This document shows, one piece after another, positions 56,143 through 64,000 of a DNA stretch of 64,000 nt. Made by a program: the position numbers and the translations under genes. The notes beneath the pieces were generated by a model that searched no databases, was not told the DNA's origin, and saw nothing but the letters and a program-made list of their open reading frames with translations. How positions within the stretch are numbered: the first letter of the stretch is position 1; each line of letters opens with the position of its first letter. This DNA is from Brevibacterium marinum (GTDB taxonomy: Bacteria > Actinomycetota > Actinomycetes > Actinomycetales > Brevibacteriaceae): NCBI RefSeq assembly GCF_011927955.1, contig NZ_JAATJN010000001.1, forward strand, positions 1,922,001 to 1,986,000. Reading direction: 5' to 3'.

Positions 56143-57258
56143 GTGAACACCCACTTCCACGCCATCATCCCCGCAGGCGGGTCCGGCACCCGGCTCTGGC
56201 CGCTGTCGCGCAAGGCCTCCCCGAAGTTCCTCCACGACGTGCTCGGGACGGGCAGGAGCCTGATCCAGTCCACCTGGGATCGCGTCGCACCGATCGTGGG
56301 GCCCGGCAACGTCTGGGTCGTGACCGGTGAGAGCCACTTCGAGCAGGTCGCCGAACAGCTTCCCGAAATGTTTCCGCACAAGATCGTCTCCGAGCCCTCG
56401 CCGAAGGACTCGGCCGCGGCCATCGGACTCGCGACCATGCTCATCGCCAAGGAGGACCCCGATGCGATCGTCGGCTCGTTCTCCGCCGACCACTCGATCA
56501 CGAACGTCGACGAATTCCGAATGGTCATCGACCAGGCCTGCGTCGCCGCCGAGACCGGCGACATCGTCACCGTCGGAATCATGCCACGCAGCCCCGCCAC
56601 CGCATACGGCTACATCGAGACCGGCGATCTGCTCGGCCTCGACGGTGCGCCGACGGCCCGCCGCGCCATGGCCTTCGCCGAGAAGCCCGCCGCGAGCACG
56701 GCCCGCACGTACGTCGACTCCGGTCGCTACCGCTGGAACGCGGGCATGTTCATCGCCAAGGCCCAGGCACTGCTCGAGGTGCTCGAGGCTGAGGACCCGC
56801 CCCTGTTCGTCGGCCTCTCGCGCATCGCCGAAGCGTGGGGGACCGATGCCCAGGCGGAGGTGCTCGCCGAGGTGTGGCCCGGTTTGGAGAAGCGCGCCAT
56901 CGACTACGTCGTGGCCGAACCCGCCGCCGCGGCCGGCCGTGTCATCGTCATTCCCGGCGACTTCGGCTGGGACGATGTCGGCGACTTCGATTCGGTGGCC
57001 CGTCTGCGCCAGCCGGTGCCCGGCGAGCCCCGCGGGGTCATCTCGATCGGCGGCAGCTGCGAGCTGCTCGAGGTCGACGCCTCCGGGGTCGTCTTCTCCG
57101 AATCCGAGCAGCCGCGCACGGTCGCCATCGTCGGCCTCGACGACCTTGTCGTCGTCGACACCGAGGACGTCCTGCTCATCACCTCCCGGTCTCATGCGCA
57201 GGATGTGAAGAAGGCGGTCTCGGCCGCCGGCGAACGCGGACTCGACGACCTGTTGTAA
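56143..57258 (+). CDS. manC: Mannose-1-phosphate guanylyltransferase
   Basis: 371 residues. Makes GDP-mannose for glycolipids, glycoproteins and polysaccharides. The nucleotidyl-transfer signature IIPAGGSGTRLWPLSRKASPKF is at residues 8-29, with VGSFSADHSI near 109, FAEKPAASTA near 182, WNAGMFIAKAQAL near 203, and GDFGWDDVGDF near 275. No C-terminal phosphomannose isomerase fusion, so it is the short, single-function form. GTG start at 56143. It is divergent from sdhC. Confidence 0.93.
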   Translation: MNTHFHAIIPAGGSGTRLWPLSRKASPKFLHDVLGTGRSLIQSTWDRVAPIVGPGNVWVVTGESHFEQVAEQLPEMFPHKIVSEPSPKDSAAAIGLATMLIAKEDPDAIVGSFSADHSITNVDEFRMVIDQACVAAETGDIVTVGIMPRSPATAYGYIETGDLLGLDGAPTARRAMAFAEKPAASTARTYVDSGRYRWNAGMFIAKAQALLEVLEAEDPPLFVGLSRIAEAWGTDAQAEVLAEVWPGLEKRAIDYVVAEPAAAAGRVIVIPGDFGWDDVGDFDSVARLRQPVPGEPRGVISIGGSCELLEVDASGVVFSESEQPRTVAIVGLDDLVVVDTEDVLLITSRSHAQDVKKAVSAAGERGLDDLL

Positions 57259-57374
57259 TTCGGGTCCGACGTAGCTGGGCGCCGAGCCTGACCGAGCCTC
57301 TGTGACACAGGCGGTCTTCGGAGTGTGTCGAATTTGGTCGCATTGCGCCCAAATGTGGCGGAGAGTGCTTAGCA

Positions 57375-58610
57375 TTGCAGTCAATGTCTCAGATATCCGA
57401 ACCGCGCCCCGACGGGGTTGCGCTCCCCGAAGGACCAGACGTGATCGGCTCGACGATTGCCGAGATCGGTGCAGAGCTCGTCGATTTCCGCCGCGATGTC
57501 CACGCGCATCCGGAACTGTCCTTTCAGGAGTTCGACACCACGGACAAGATCGTGGCCCGCCTGGAGGCAGCCGGTCTTGCGCCTCGGCGACTCGAGGGCA
57601 CCGGCGTCGTCTGCGAGGTCGGTAACGGCCCGGTGGCGTTGGGCCTGCGTGCCGACATCGACGCTCTGCCCATCGACGACCTCATCGATGAGGACTTCGC
57701 CTCGACCGTGCCCGGAGTCGCCCACGCCTGCGGTCACGACGTGCACCTCACGGGCCTCGTCGGCGCCGCCATCGCCTTGCAGCGACTCCACGAATCGACC
57801 CCCGGCGGCCTCGGCGGAAGCGTGCGACTCATCTTCCAGCCCGGTGAGGAGGTCACCCCGGGCGGTGCGCTGCGCGTCATCTCCCAGGGTGTGCTCGACG
57901 ACGTTCCCGAGGTCTACGCCCTCCACTGCGACCCCAACGTCGATGTCGGCCGGATCGGCTCGCGCATCGGAGCGATCACCGCCGCCGGCGACACCGTCAT
58001 CATCCGCCTGACCGGGCACGGCGGGCACACCTCAAGGCCGCACCTGACCGAGGACCTCGTCTACGCGCTGGGCAAACTCGCCACCGACCTGCCCTCCACC
58101 TTGGGCCGCCTCATCGATCCGCGCCACGCGATCTCCCTCGTGTGGGGTGAGATCAGCGCCGGCCACGCGGCCAACGTCGTCCCCAGCGAGGGCATCCTGC
58201 GCGGAACCCTGCGCTGCCTCGACGTCGACGGCTGGAACCAGGTCGCCGAGGTGCTGCCCGAGCTCGTCGAGCGCATCGCCGGCCCCTACGGAGTCACCGT
58301 CGACCTCGACCATCGACGAGGTGTGCCGCCGGTGGTCAACACCGAAGACCAGGTCGCGCTCATCGAATCCGCCGTCCGCGGTGAACTCGGCGAGAACTCC
58401 GTCCAGCTGACTCCGCAGTCCATGGGCGGGGAGGACTTCGCCTGGTACCTCACGCACTGCCCCGGAGCACTGGTGCGCATGGGCACCCGCACCCCCGGAG
58501 GAACGACGTACGATATCCATCAGGGCGATCTGCTCATCGACGAGGGCAGCATCGAGATCGCCGCCCGCATCTTCACCGCCACCGCGCTGAAGGTCCTCGA
58601 ACGAAGCTGA
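57375..58610 (+). CDS. M20-family amidohydrolase (IAA-amino acid hydrolase/hippurate hydrolase type)
   Basis: 411-residue cytosolic metallopeptidase-fold enzyme that hydrolyses N-acyl amino acids. FRRDVHAHPELSFQEFDTT is near residue 40, the metal motif GLRADIDALPI near 92, HACGHDVHLTGLVGAA near 117, FQPGEEVTPGGA near 155 with the catalytic Glu, and the small dimerisation domain from about 190. GGEDFAWYL near 357 supplies the last ligand. GGAGAG lies 9 nt before the TTG at 57375; the in-frame ATG at 57384 is an alternative without such a site. Substrate unknown. Confidence 0.9.
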   Translation: MQSMSQISEPRPDGVALPEGPDVIGSTIAEIGAELVDFRRDVHAHPELSFQEFDTTDKIVARLEAAGLAPRRLEGTGVVCEVGNGPVALGLRADIDALPIDDLIDEDFASTVPGVAHACGHDVHLTGLVGAAIALQRLHESTPGGLGGSVRLIFQPGEEVTPGGALRVISQGVLDDVPEVYALHCDPNVDVGRIGSRIGAITAAGDTVIIRLTGHGGHTSRPHLTEDLVYALGKLATDLPSTLGRLIDPRHAISLVWGEISAGHAANVVPSEGILRGTLRCLDVDGWNQVAEVLPELVERIAGPYGVTVDLDHRRGVPPVVNTEDQVALIESAVRGELGENSVQLTPQSMGGEDFAWYLTHCPGALVRMGTRTPGGTTYDIHQGDLLIDEGSIEIAARIFTATALKVLERS

Positions 58611-58652
58611 CGCCCCACCGGTGACTCAGACAGACCCGATAACCTTGGAGCC

Positions 58653-59798
58653 ATGAGAGTGAAGGTCATGAACACGGTCCTGGGCGCCGGCGTCAGCGCG
58701 CTGAGCCTGGCGGCACTGAGCGCCTGCTCGGTGACGGCACCCGAACCGCTCGAAGACTCCACCCTCGGGTGCATGATCTCGGCCCCCGCCGGTTTCGACG
58801 ATCACTCGTCCGGGGCACTGACCCTGGCGGAGACGGAACTGGCGCGCGCGGCGGGACTGTTCTCCGCCACCTCGAGTCAGCGGGTCACGAACTCCTCGGC
58901 CACCTCGGAGGCTCTGCAGAGGATGAGCGACCAGGACTGCGCACTGACGACGGTGCTCGGACCCGGCGGCGCAGACGAACTCGCCGACCACGCCAGGAGC
59001 AGTCCCGACGGGGTCTTCCTCGGCGTCGCCAGCGGGCACAAGGATTTCCCAGACAATGTACTCAGCATCGACTTCGACCTCGTGCCGCCGGCATTCATCG
59101 CCGGCTACATCGCCGCGACCGCCAGCGAAACGGGCAAGGTCGGCACTGTCGTGTCGCAGGGCTTCCCCGAAGCGGAGAAGATCCTGACCGCGTTCGACGC
59201 CGGAGTCGACCTCTACAACGACGAGTCCGACGAGGACGTCGACGAGGTGAAGTCCTTCCGCGGCGACGCGGCCACGGGCCGAACCGTGGCCGACACCGGC
59301 GAGGCGGGCAAGACGTTCTTCGACACGGCCGATGACGCCGACGTCGATGTCGTCGTTCCCTTCGGTTCGGCGGCGGCGAAGGGCGTGGTCAATGCCGCGA
59401 CGAAGACGATGCGGGAGATGCGCACCGCAGAGCCGGAGGACGGCGACGATGACGAGGCGGCAGTGCCGAAGATCATCTGGTACGGGGAATCCGGGGCCTT
59501 CTCCGACACGATCATCGCGACCATCGAGCCCAACATCCGCAGGGGACTGCGGAGCATGTTCCCCGAATGGCCGCAGAGCAAGAACCCCGACGAGGTGGCC
59601 GAAGACGCGCAGGAGGATCCCGTCGACATGGGCGGCTTCCTCGTCGCCGACCACCACTACACTGGCACGATCGACAACGGGGGCGTGAGGATCGCGGCCG
59701 AGGACGGTTTCCTCAGCCGGGTCTCGGACGCCGGACGCAGCATCACCGACCTGCGGGAGCGGATCAAGAGCGGCGAAATCGACCCGGAGAAGTCCTGA
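58653..59798 (+). CDS. BMP-family (basic membrane protein/nucleoside-binding-like) lipoprotein
   Basis: 381 residues. The lipoprotein signal ends at LSAC with the lipid Cys near residue 25. The body resembles Med/BMP periplasmic-binding-fold proteins: SDQDCALTTVLG, VLSIDFDLVPPAFIAGYIAA, and VVVPFGSAAAKGVVNA in the second lobe. Long acidic insertions (ESDEDVDEVK, EPEDGDDDE) are unusual. BMP proteins are normally the binding subunit of nucleoside ABC transporters, but no permease or ATPase genes accompany it here. The adenosine deaminase gene 70 bp downstream supports a nucleoside link. Confidence 0.75.
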   Translation: MRVKVMNTVLGAGVSALSLAALSACSVTAPEPLEDSTLGCMISAPAGFDDHSSGALTLAETELARAAGLFSATSSQRVTNSSATSEALQRMSDQDCALTTVLGPGGADELADHARSSPDGVFLGVASGHKDFPDNVLSIDFDLVPPAFIAGYIAATASETGKVGTVVSQGFPEAEKILTAFDAGVDLYNDESDEDVDEVKSFRGDAATGRTVADTGEAGKTFFDTADDADVDVVVPFGSAAAKGVVNAATKTMREMRTAEPEDGDDDEAAVPKIIWYGESGAFSDTIIATIEPNIRRGLRSMFPEWPQSKNPDEVAEDAQEDPVDMGGFLVADHHYTGTIDNGGVRIAAEDGFLSRVSDAGRSITDLRERIKSGEIDPEKS

Positions 59799-59868
59799 GG
59801 CCGGCCCCGGCGACATCGCTGATGCCCGCCGATTCTTCCATCGTTCGCACACGCGGATCCGATAAGCT

Positions 59869-60981
59869 GTGCGGGTGTTGAATAATCCCGCCGGCGTCGC
59901 AGCAGACGACCCGATCCTGCAGTTGCCCAAAATCTCCCTCCACGATCACCTCGACGGTGGCCTGCGCCCGGCCACGATGATCGAACTGGCCGCGTCGATC
60001 GGCCATGAACTGCCCGCCACGGAACCCGAGGCGCTGGCGAAGTGGTACCGCGACTCCGCGAGCTCCGGTGACCTCGTCCGCTACCTCGAGACCTTCTCGC
60101 ACACCGTCGCCGTGATGCAGAACCGTGAGGGTCTGATGCGTGTGGCCAAGGAATGGGTCCTCGACCAGGTCGCCGACGGCGTCTTCTACGCCGAGGCCCG
60201 GTGGGCGCCCGAACAGCATCTGGAAGGCGGACTCGAACTCGACGAGGTCGTCGAAGCTGTCCAGGAAGGACTCGAGGCCGGAGTGATCGAAGCCTCCTCC
60301 GACGGCAAGTTCATCCGCGTCGGCCAGATCATCACCGCAATGCGCCAGGCGGACAATTCCCTGGCGATCGCGGAATTGGCGATCCGGCATCGTGAGAAGG
60401 GATCGGAGTCCGGGGTCGTGGGCTTCGACATCGCCGGGCCGGAGAACGGGTTCCCGCCCTCGGCTCACCTGTCGGCATTCAACGCGCTCCACCAGGCCTA
60501 CGTGCCCGTGACGATCCACGCCGGTGAGGCCGCCGGAAAGGATTCGATCCACGAAGCTCTCACCATCTGCCACGCGCAGCGCCTCGGCCACGGAGCCCGC
60601 ATCGTCGAGGACATGGACATCGTCGAGGGGGAAGGACAGCTCGGCAGCCTGGCCGCCTGGGTCCTCGACCAGCAGATCCCGCTCGAACTGTGCCCCAGCT
60701 CGAATCTGCAGACCGACATCGGCGGCACCATCGCCTCCCACCCGATCACCGGGCTCAAGGACCTGGGCTTCGCCGTCACCATCAACCCGGACAACCGACT
60801 GATGTCGGCGACCTCGGTCACGCAAGAGATGCGTCTGCTCGTCGACGAGGCCGGCTGGACCCAGACGGACCTCGAATGGGCCACCGTCAACGCGGTCACC
60901 GCGGCGTTCCTGCCGCTCGACGTGCGCGAGCGCATGCTCGACGAGATCCTCATCCCAGGATTCGCCCGGGTGAACATTTGA
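59869..60981 (+). CDS. add: Adenosine deaminase
   Basis: 370 residues converting (deoxy)adenosine to inosine. The zinc motif LHDHLDGGLRP lies near residue 24, FDIAGPENGFPP near 186, IHAGEAAG near 215 with the catalytic Glu, and RLGHGARI near 240. ELCPSSNLQT near 277 and TINPDNRLMS near 303 contain further ligands. The GTG at 59869 is used; GTG 59875 and TTG 59878 are alternative starts and none has a clear ribosome site. Overlaps the following membrane protein by 4 bp. Confidence 0.95.
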   Translation: MRVLNNPAGVAADDPILQLPKISLHDHLDGGLRPATMIELAASIGHELPATEPEALAKWYRDSASSGDLVRYLETFSHTVAVMQNREGLMRVAKEWVLDQVADGVFYAEARWAPEQHLEGGLELDEVVEAVQEGLEAGVIEASSDGKFIRVGQIITAMRQADNSLAIAELAIRHREKGSESGVVGFDIAGPENGFPPSAHLSAFNALHQAYVPVTIHAGEAAGKDSIHEALTICHAQRLGHGARIVEDMDIVEGEGQLGSLAAWVLDQQIPLELCPSSNLQTDIGGTIASHPITGLKDLGFAVTINPDNRLMSATSVTQEMRLLVDEAGWTQTDLEWATVNAVTAAFLPLDVRERMLDEILIPGFARVNI

Positions 60982-61418
60982 ATTCGAGGGACGAAGAGTC
61001 GTCGGGCCCGGCCGGTTCGTCAGGGCCGGCCGGGCACGGTGTTCCGACTCCGCGGGCGATGCTGTTGGTCGTCGTGGTGCTGGGCCTCCAGGCGCTGGGC
61101 CTCCTCGGGTCGGCTCTGTCGTTCGTCCTCACCGCCATCAGCGCCGGCCCCTTGGCCAGTTCGCTGTTGGGGCTGGCGGTCATGTTCGTCATCTTCGCAG
61201 CCGGGGTCGTCGCTGCCGCACGTGGCTCGTGGAAGCTGCACCGCTGGGCGCGACCGGCCGCGATCGCCTTCGAGCTCCTCGTCATCGTCTTCGCCTTCAG
61301 TGTCATCGGCGGATCTCTGTGGCTCGGCCTGGGGTGCCTGGTCACGGCGCTCGCAGTGCTCCTGGGCTATTTCCTGCCCCCGGTCGTCGACGCATACAAC
61401 CGGGCGCTGGCGGACTAG
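60978..61418 (+). CDS. Small four-helix membrane protein coupled to add
   Basis: 146 residues from a TTG at 60978 that overlaps the add stop (TTGA). A Ser/Gly/Pro-rich N-terminus precedes four hydrophobic helices at about 28-52, 57-80, 88-108 and 112-135. I do not recognise a family. Translational coupling to adenosine deaminase suggests a related, perhaps regulatory or transport-assisting role, but this is only positional. Confidence 0.65.
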   Translation: MNSRDEESSGPAGSSGPAGHGVPTPRAMLLVVVVLGLQALGLLGSALSFVLTAISAGPLASSLLGLAVMFVIFAAGVVAAARGSWKLHRWARPAAIAFELLVIVFAFSVIGGSLWLGLGCLVTALAVLLGYFLPPVVDAYNRALAD

Positions 61419-61530
61419 GAAGGACCGGCAGGCAGGGAGCGCGCACAGGCAGGGGCTCAGTCCGTGGTCGGGACTGTGACCGCCTGTCTGCCGCCATTGC
61501 CGTAAGCCGCTCATCGCGTGCCCGGACGCG

Positions 61531-62760
61531 TCAGCTTGCCGGCGGCGCCCATCTCTGCACGCTCTCGGCCTGCGCGGCCGCCAGTCGCGAGGGAACAGCG
61601 GTGAATGCTGCGTCGCGAATGGCTGAGAGCAATGGGGAACGGAGCTGGAAGACGGCCCCGAGCAGGCGTGACTTCGCCGCGATCGACTGGCTGCGCTTCT
61701 TCCGCAGCTGATCGTAGCGGCGAAGAGGACGGTCGATGCGTGCCGGCGTGACCGTCGGACCCGCCGCGCTCGTTGCCCCAGCGGAGCCTGTCGACTTCGC
61801 CGCGCTCGCCGATCCGCCGGAGCCGTCCGAATGCGTGGACTTCTCGATCAGCGGCACCAGCAGCGTTGTCAGCGTCGCGGCGTCCTCGAGCGCCTGACCG
61901 CCGCCCTGGCCGAGGTTCGGAGTCATCGCGTGCGCGGCATCGCCGAGGAGGACGATCCGTCCCCGATGATAGCTCGGCAGGGGAGCGGCGAGGTCCGAAA
62001 TCGCGGTGCGTGCGATGCGGCCCGCCGGCGTCGTCTCGATCAGTTCCACGATCGGCGTATGCCAGCCGGAGAACAGATCCCGCACTGCTGACTTCTCATT
62101 TGCGAAGCTTGCGTCCTTCGGCATGTTCGCGACGGCGAACCAGTAGACCCGTCCGTCCTTGAGCGGGGCGATGCCGAAGCGCAGTCCCCGGCCCACGGTC
62201 TCACCTGCGGCACCATCGAGGTCGACCGGGCGGTCCGTGATCCCGCGCCAACACGAATAGCCCGCATACCGAGCTCCGATTCCGGGTTCGACGGCTTCCC
62301 TGATCCGGCTGTGGAGTCCGTCGGCACCGATGACGAGGTCGAAGTGCTCCCGGCGGTCACGCGTGCTGACCATACCGTCGACAGTCGCCGAGGTGACCTC
62401 CGCCGAGGTCCGCACCGTTGCCTCCTCGAGGGCGTCGTGGAGGACCCGGTGCAGATCCGCGCGGTCGACGATGCGCAGCTCGCCCACGGAGTCACTCGGC
62501 ACTTGTGCGATCCACCGCCCGTCGGGACGTCGTTGGCCGGCGTCGAAGGATTCGGCCTGTTTGTCCGTGATGGCCGCGAACCGAGGCCCGAGCCCCAGTG
62601 ATTCGAGGGCTCTGAGACCATTGGCGAAGATCGACAGGCCCGAACCGCCGGCACGCACCTCGGCGGCCTTCTCGAATACGGTGACGTCCGCACCTGCCCG
62701 CTGCAGTCCGACGGCGGCGGAGAGCCCGCCGATGCCGGCTCCGACGATTGCGATCCTCAC
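61531..62760 (-). CDS. FAD-dependent monooxygenase (UbiH/salicylate hydroxylase type)
   Basis: 409-residue aromatic-hydroxylase-fold flavoprotein. The Rossmann loop IAIVGAGIGGLSAAVGL is at residues 3-19, the DG-type motif VIGADGLHSRIRE near 143, and the second FAD motif VLLGDAAHAMTPNLGQGGGQALEDA near 275. GTG at 62760 has GGAGG 5 nt upstream. A Ser/Ala/Gly-rich insert at about 300-330 (SHSDGSGGSASAAKSTGS) interrupts the C-terminal part and looks like a flexible loop. Substrate unknown. Confidence 0.88.
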   Translation of the reverse strand: MRIAIVGAGIGGLSAAVGLQRAGADVTVFEKAAEVRAGGSGLSIFANGLRALESLGLGPRFAAITDKQAESFDAGQRRPDGRWIAQVPSDSVGELRIVDRADLHRVLHDALEEATVRTSAEVTSATVDGMVSTRDRREHFDLVIGADGLHSRIREAVEPGIGARYAGYSCWRGITDRPVDLDGAAGETVGRGLRFGIAPLKDGRVYWFAVANMPKDASFANEKSAVRDLFSGWHTPIVELIETTPAGRIARTAISDLAAPLPSYHRGRIVLLGDAAHAMTPNLGQGGGQALEDAATLTTLLVPLIEKSTHSDGSGGSASAAKSTGSAGATSAAGPTVTPARIDRPLRRYDQLRKKRSQSIAAKSRLLGAVFQLRSPLLSAIRDAAFTAVPSRLAAAQAESVQRWAPPAS

Positions 62761-62802
62761 CCTGGCCTCCGTTCGACGAGCAGGCTGCTCGGCTGCCTGC
62801 CG

Positions 62803-63516
62803 TTACTGATCGAGGTACTCGCCGCAGGCCTCGGTGAGGAAGTCGCCGGCGACTCCGCCTTCCTTGTTGAGGCTGACCGCGGTCTTCTGGATGCCCCACC
62901 ATACCTGTGGCGAACCGCCCCACTGCTGGCGGAGGTCTTCGCGTTTGTCGGGGTCGTCCGCGAGATCGTCGGCGGCCAGCGAGATCCTCTCCTGTGCGTC
63001 ATCGGCCGTGCACCGGGCCTCGTCATCGGGGCCCTTCGGATCGAGTTCGGGAACGTCGTCGGAGTCCTTCGTCGTCAGCGTATACGCGGAGTCGCCGATC
63101 TCCTCGACGGTGAAGGTTCCGTGGATGAGCAGGAACGGCGACTTCTCGGTGTCGATGTCGGCGGCATCGACGGTCACACTCACGCTGTCCGGGGTATCGG
63201 CGGTGACGGTGGCCTCACCGGAGTCGGGGACGTCGGGATTTCCGGTGTGGACGTAGACCTTGAGGTAGGCCTCGGACTTCTTCTCGGCCGCTTCGGCGAG
63301 GCCCTGCCAGAGGGGATCGACATCCTTCGCGCCGCCGGGGGAGGAATCGACGACGGAGATCTCCGGTGCGTCGTCCGGAGTCTCGATCGGGGTGACCTCC
63401 TCCTCACTGACGGACGGGCGCTCTTGCGGCCGGGTCTCCTCTGAGGTGGGAACGCAGGCTGTCGTCGTGGCCAGCACTGCGGCAGTGGTCAGGAGGGCAA
63501 GGGAGCGAATTCGCAT
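62803..63516 (-). CDS. Secreted lipoprotein of unknown function
   Basis: 237 residues. The signal MRIRSLALLTTAAVLATTTAC ends in a lipobox-like TTAC with Cys at 21. The acidic linker (residues 25-50) leads to a compact beta-rich domain with GEATVTADTPDSVSVTVDAA and one Cys pair (CTADDA and ACGEYLDQ), plausibly disulfide bonded. ATG at 63516 has GAGGA 4 nt upstream. No recognised family; a predicted envelope surface protein. Confidence 0.7.
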   Translation of the reverse strand: MRIRSLALLTTAAVLATTTACVPTSEETRPQERPSVSEEEVTPIETPDDAPEISVVDSSPGGAKDVDPLWQGLAEAAEKKSEAYLKVYVHTGNPDVPDSGEATVTADTPDSVSVTVDAADIDTEKSPFLLIHGTFTVEEIGDSAYTLTTKDSDDVPELDPKGPDDEARCTADDAQERISLAADDLADDPDKREDLRQQWGGSPQVWWGIQKTAVSLNKEGGVAGDFLTEACGEYLDQ

Positions 63517-63715
63517 GGTTCCTCGAAAGCAGGTCGTCGTGGCGGTTCCGGGCCCGGGCACCGATCTCGCCCTCCAGCCTAATCCGAGAGGCATCCGCGA
63601 CCTCGGCGGACTCGCTGGTCGGGCACCGATTGCTCCGATGGGGCCGTGCTGATGGTGCCGTTCGGTGTGCCTCCGATCGCCCCGGGGTCGTGGTGACTCG
63701 GGCGAGCGGGAGTCT

Positions 63716-63768
63716 CCGGCGGGTTGTTCGGTCCGGGAGTGACCGGCGGGCTATTCGGTCCGGGTGGA
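63716..63768. repeat. Tandem 27-bp repeat at the end of the right-edge GNAT gene
   Basis: Two similar units (63716-63742 and 63743-63768) share CCGGCGGG(TT/CT)(G/A)TTCGGTCCGGG. The second unit contains the GNAT stop codon (63751-63753), so the first is a downstream duplication of the gene's end. Confidence 0.8.
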
Positions 63769-64000
63769 CATGAGGTCGGAAAGGCGGGTGCGCTGCGCTC
63801 CGTCGGCGTCGAAGTTGTCCTCGTCGAGCCACCGGACGTAGGCCGCGCGCAGGCGGGGCCACTCCGAGTCGATGATCGAGAACCACGCGGTGTCACGGTT
63901 GAGTCCCTTGACGACCAGGTGCTGCCGGAATACACCTTCGAAGGTGAAGCCGAAGCGGCCCGCGGCGCGCTTCGACGGGGCATTGGCGTCATCGCACTTC
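63751..64000 (-). CDS. GNAT-family N-acetyltransferase, 5' part beyond window
   Basis: Only the last 83 residues are visible; the N-terminus is past base 64000. The protein fragment CDDANAPSKRAAGRFGFTFEGVFRQHLVVKG... carries the RimJ/RimL-type acetyl-CoA end motif (N-x-x-S-x-x-x-x-x-x-x-G-F-x-x-E-G-x-x-R) that marks acetyltransferase domain 3 (Acetyltransf_3). Function within the family is not predictable. Confidence 0.85.
   Translation of the reverse strand, partial: KCDDANAPSKRAAGRFGFTFEGVFRQHLVVKGLNRDTAWFSIIDSEWPRLRAAYVRWLDEDNFDADGAQRTRLSDLMSTRTE

Noticed and set aside
55900..57384. 494-codon minus-strand open frame over the guanylyltransferase
   Set aside because: Antisense shadow of a well-recognised gene; composed mainly of Asp, Gly and Arg, no motif.
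58626..59930. Large minus-strand open frame over the lipoprotein gene
   Set aside because: Same shadow effect; the plus-strand lipoprotein has a signal peptide and lipobox.

Overview
The window is high-GC DNA of an actinobacterium, most likely Brevibacterium or a close relative. Supporting signs are GTG and TTG starts, the conserved order prfB-ftsE-ftsX-M23 peptidase-smpB-ssrA, a class Ib ribonucleotide reductase (nrdHIE-nrdF), an actinobacterial-type tad pilus locus, and a tmRNA tag reading AKSNNRTDFALAA. The genus is an inference from gene content and memory, not from a search.

Layout. 1-3.6 kb: nucleoside salvage and sugar phosphate genes (3'-truncated phospho-sugar mutase, purine nucleoside phosphorylase) and a GNAT gene. 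3.6-7.3 kb: a large membrane-anchored, multi-domain FtsK/SpoIIIE ATPase resembling EccC/EssC but with no type VII partner genes in view. 7.5-12.2 kb: a tad pilus operon in tightly overlapping order (tadA-tadB-tadC-pilin-tadE-like-tadE-like-tadG-like). 12.4-12.8 kb: a decayed ISL3-family transposase. 13.1-24.1 kb: an accessory catabolic block that reads as less GC-rich than its flanks. It holds a ketopantoate-reductase-like protein, a LysR regulator, a D-malate/tartrate-type dehydrogenase, a 2-hydroxycarboxylate transporter, an enolase-superfamily dehydratase, an IT-superfamily transporter, an N-acyl-D-amino-acid deacylase, and a broken amidohydrolase. 24.1-29.7 kb: the core prfB, ftsEX, M23 peptidase, smpB and tmRNA block. 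A 50-bp perfect palindrome sits between prfB and ftsE.

29.7-37.7 kb: a ureohydrolase, two ThDP-dependent enzymes, a sodium:solute symporter and a divergent PucR-type regulator, with two similar inverted repeats in the divergent promoter. This is probably a catabolic system for a guanidino compound or keto acid. 37.7-44.0 kb: an operon of MoxR ATPase, DUF58, a small membrane protein, two VWA proteins, a TPR protein and an aminotransferase. 44.0-48.6 kb: the nrdHIE-nrdF region, whose upstream DNA carries a pair of NrdR-like boxes and a cluster of DnaA-box-like sequences. 48.7-52.2 kb: a FUSC-type exporter, an unannotated 55-residue gene with its own ribosome site and terminator, and a D,D-carboxypeptidase. 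52.3-55.8 kb: the succinate dehydrogenase operon sdhCDAB. 56.1-64.0 kb: mannose-1-phosphate guanylyltransferase, an M20 amidohydrolase, a BMP-family lipoprotein, adenosine deaminase with a coupled membrane protein, an FAD monooxygenase, a lipoprotein, and a GNAT gene cut by the window edge.

No CRISPR array, tRNA, rRNA, prophage or intact insertion sequence was seen. The most interesting loci are the orphan EccC-like ATPase beside the tad operon, the ureohydrolase/ThDP cluster, the double-layered nrd promoter, and the 50-bp palindrome.
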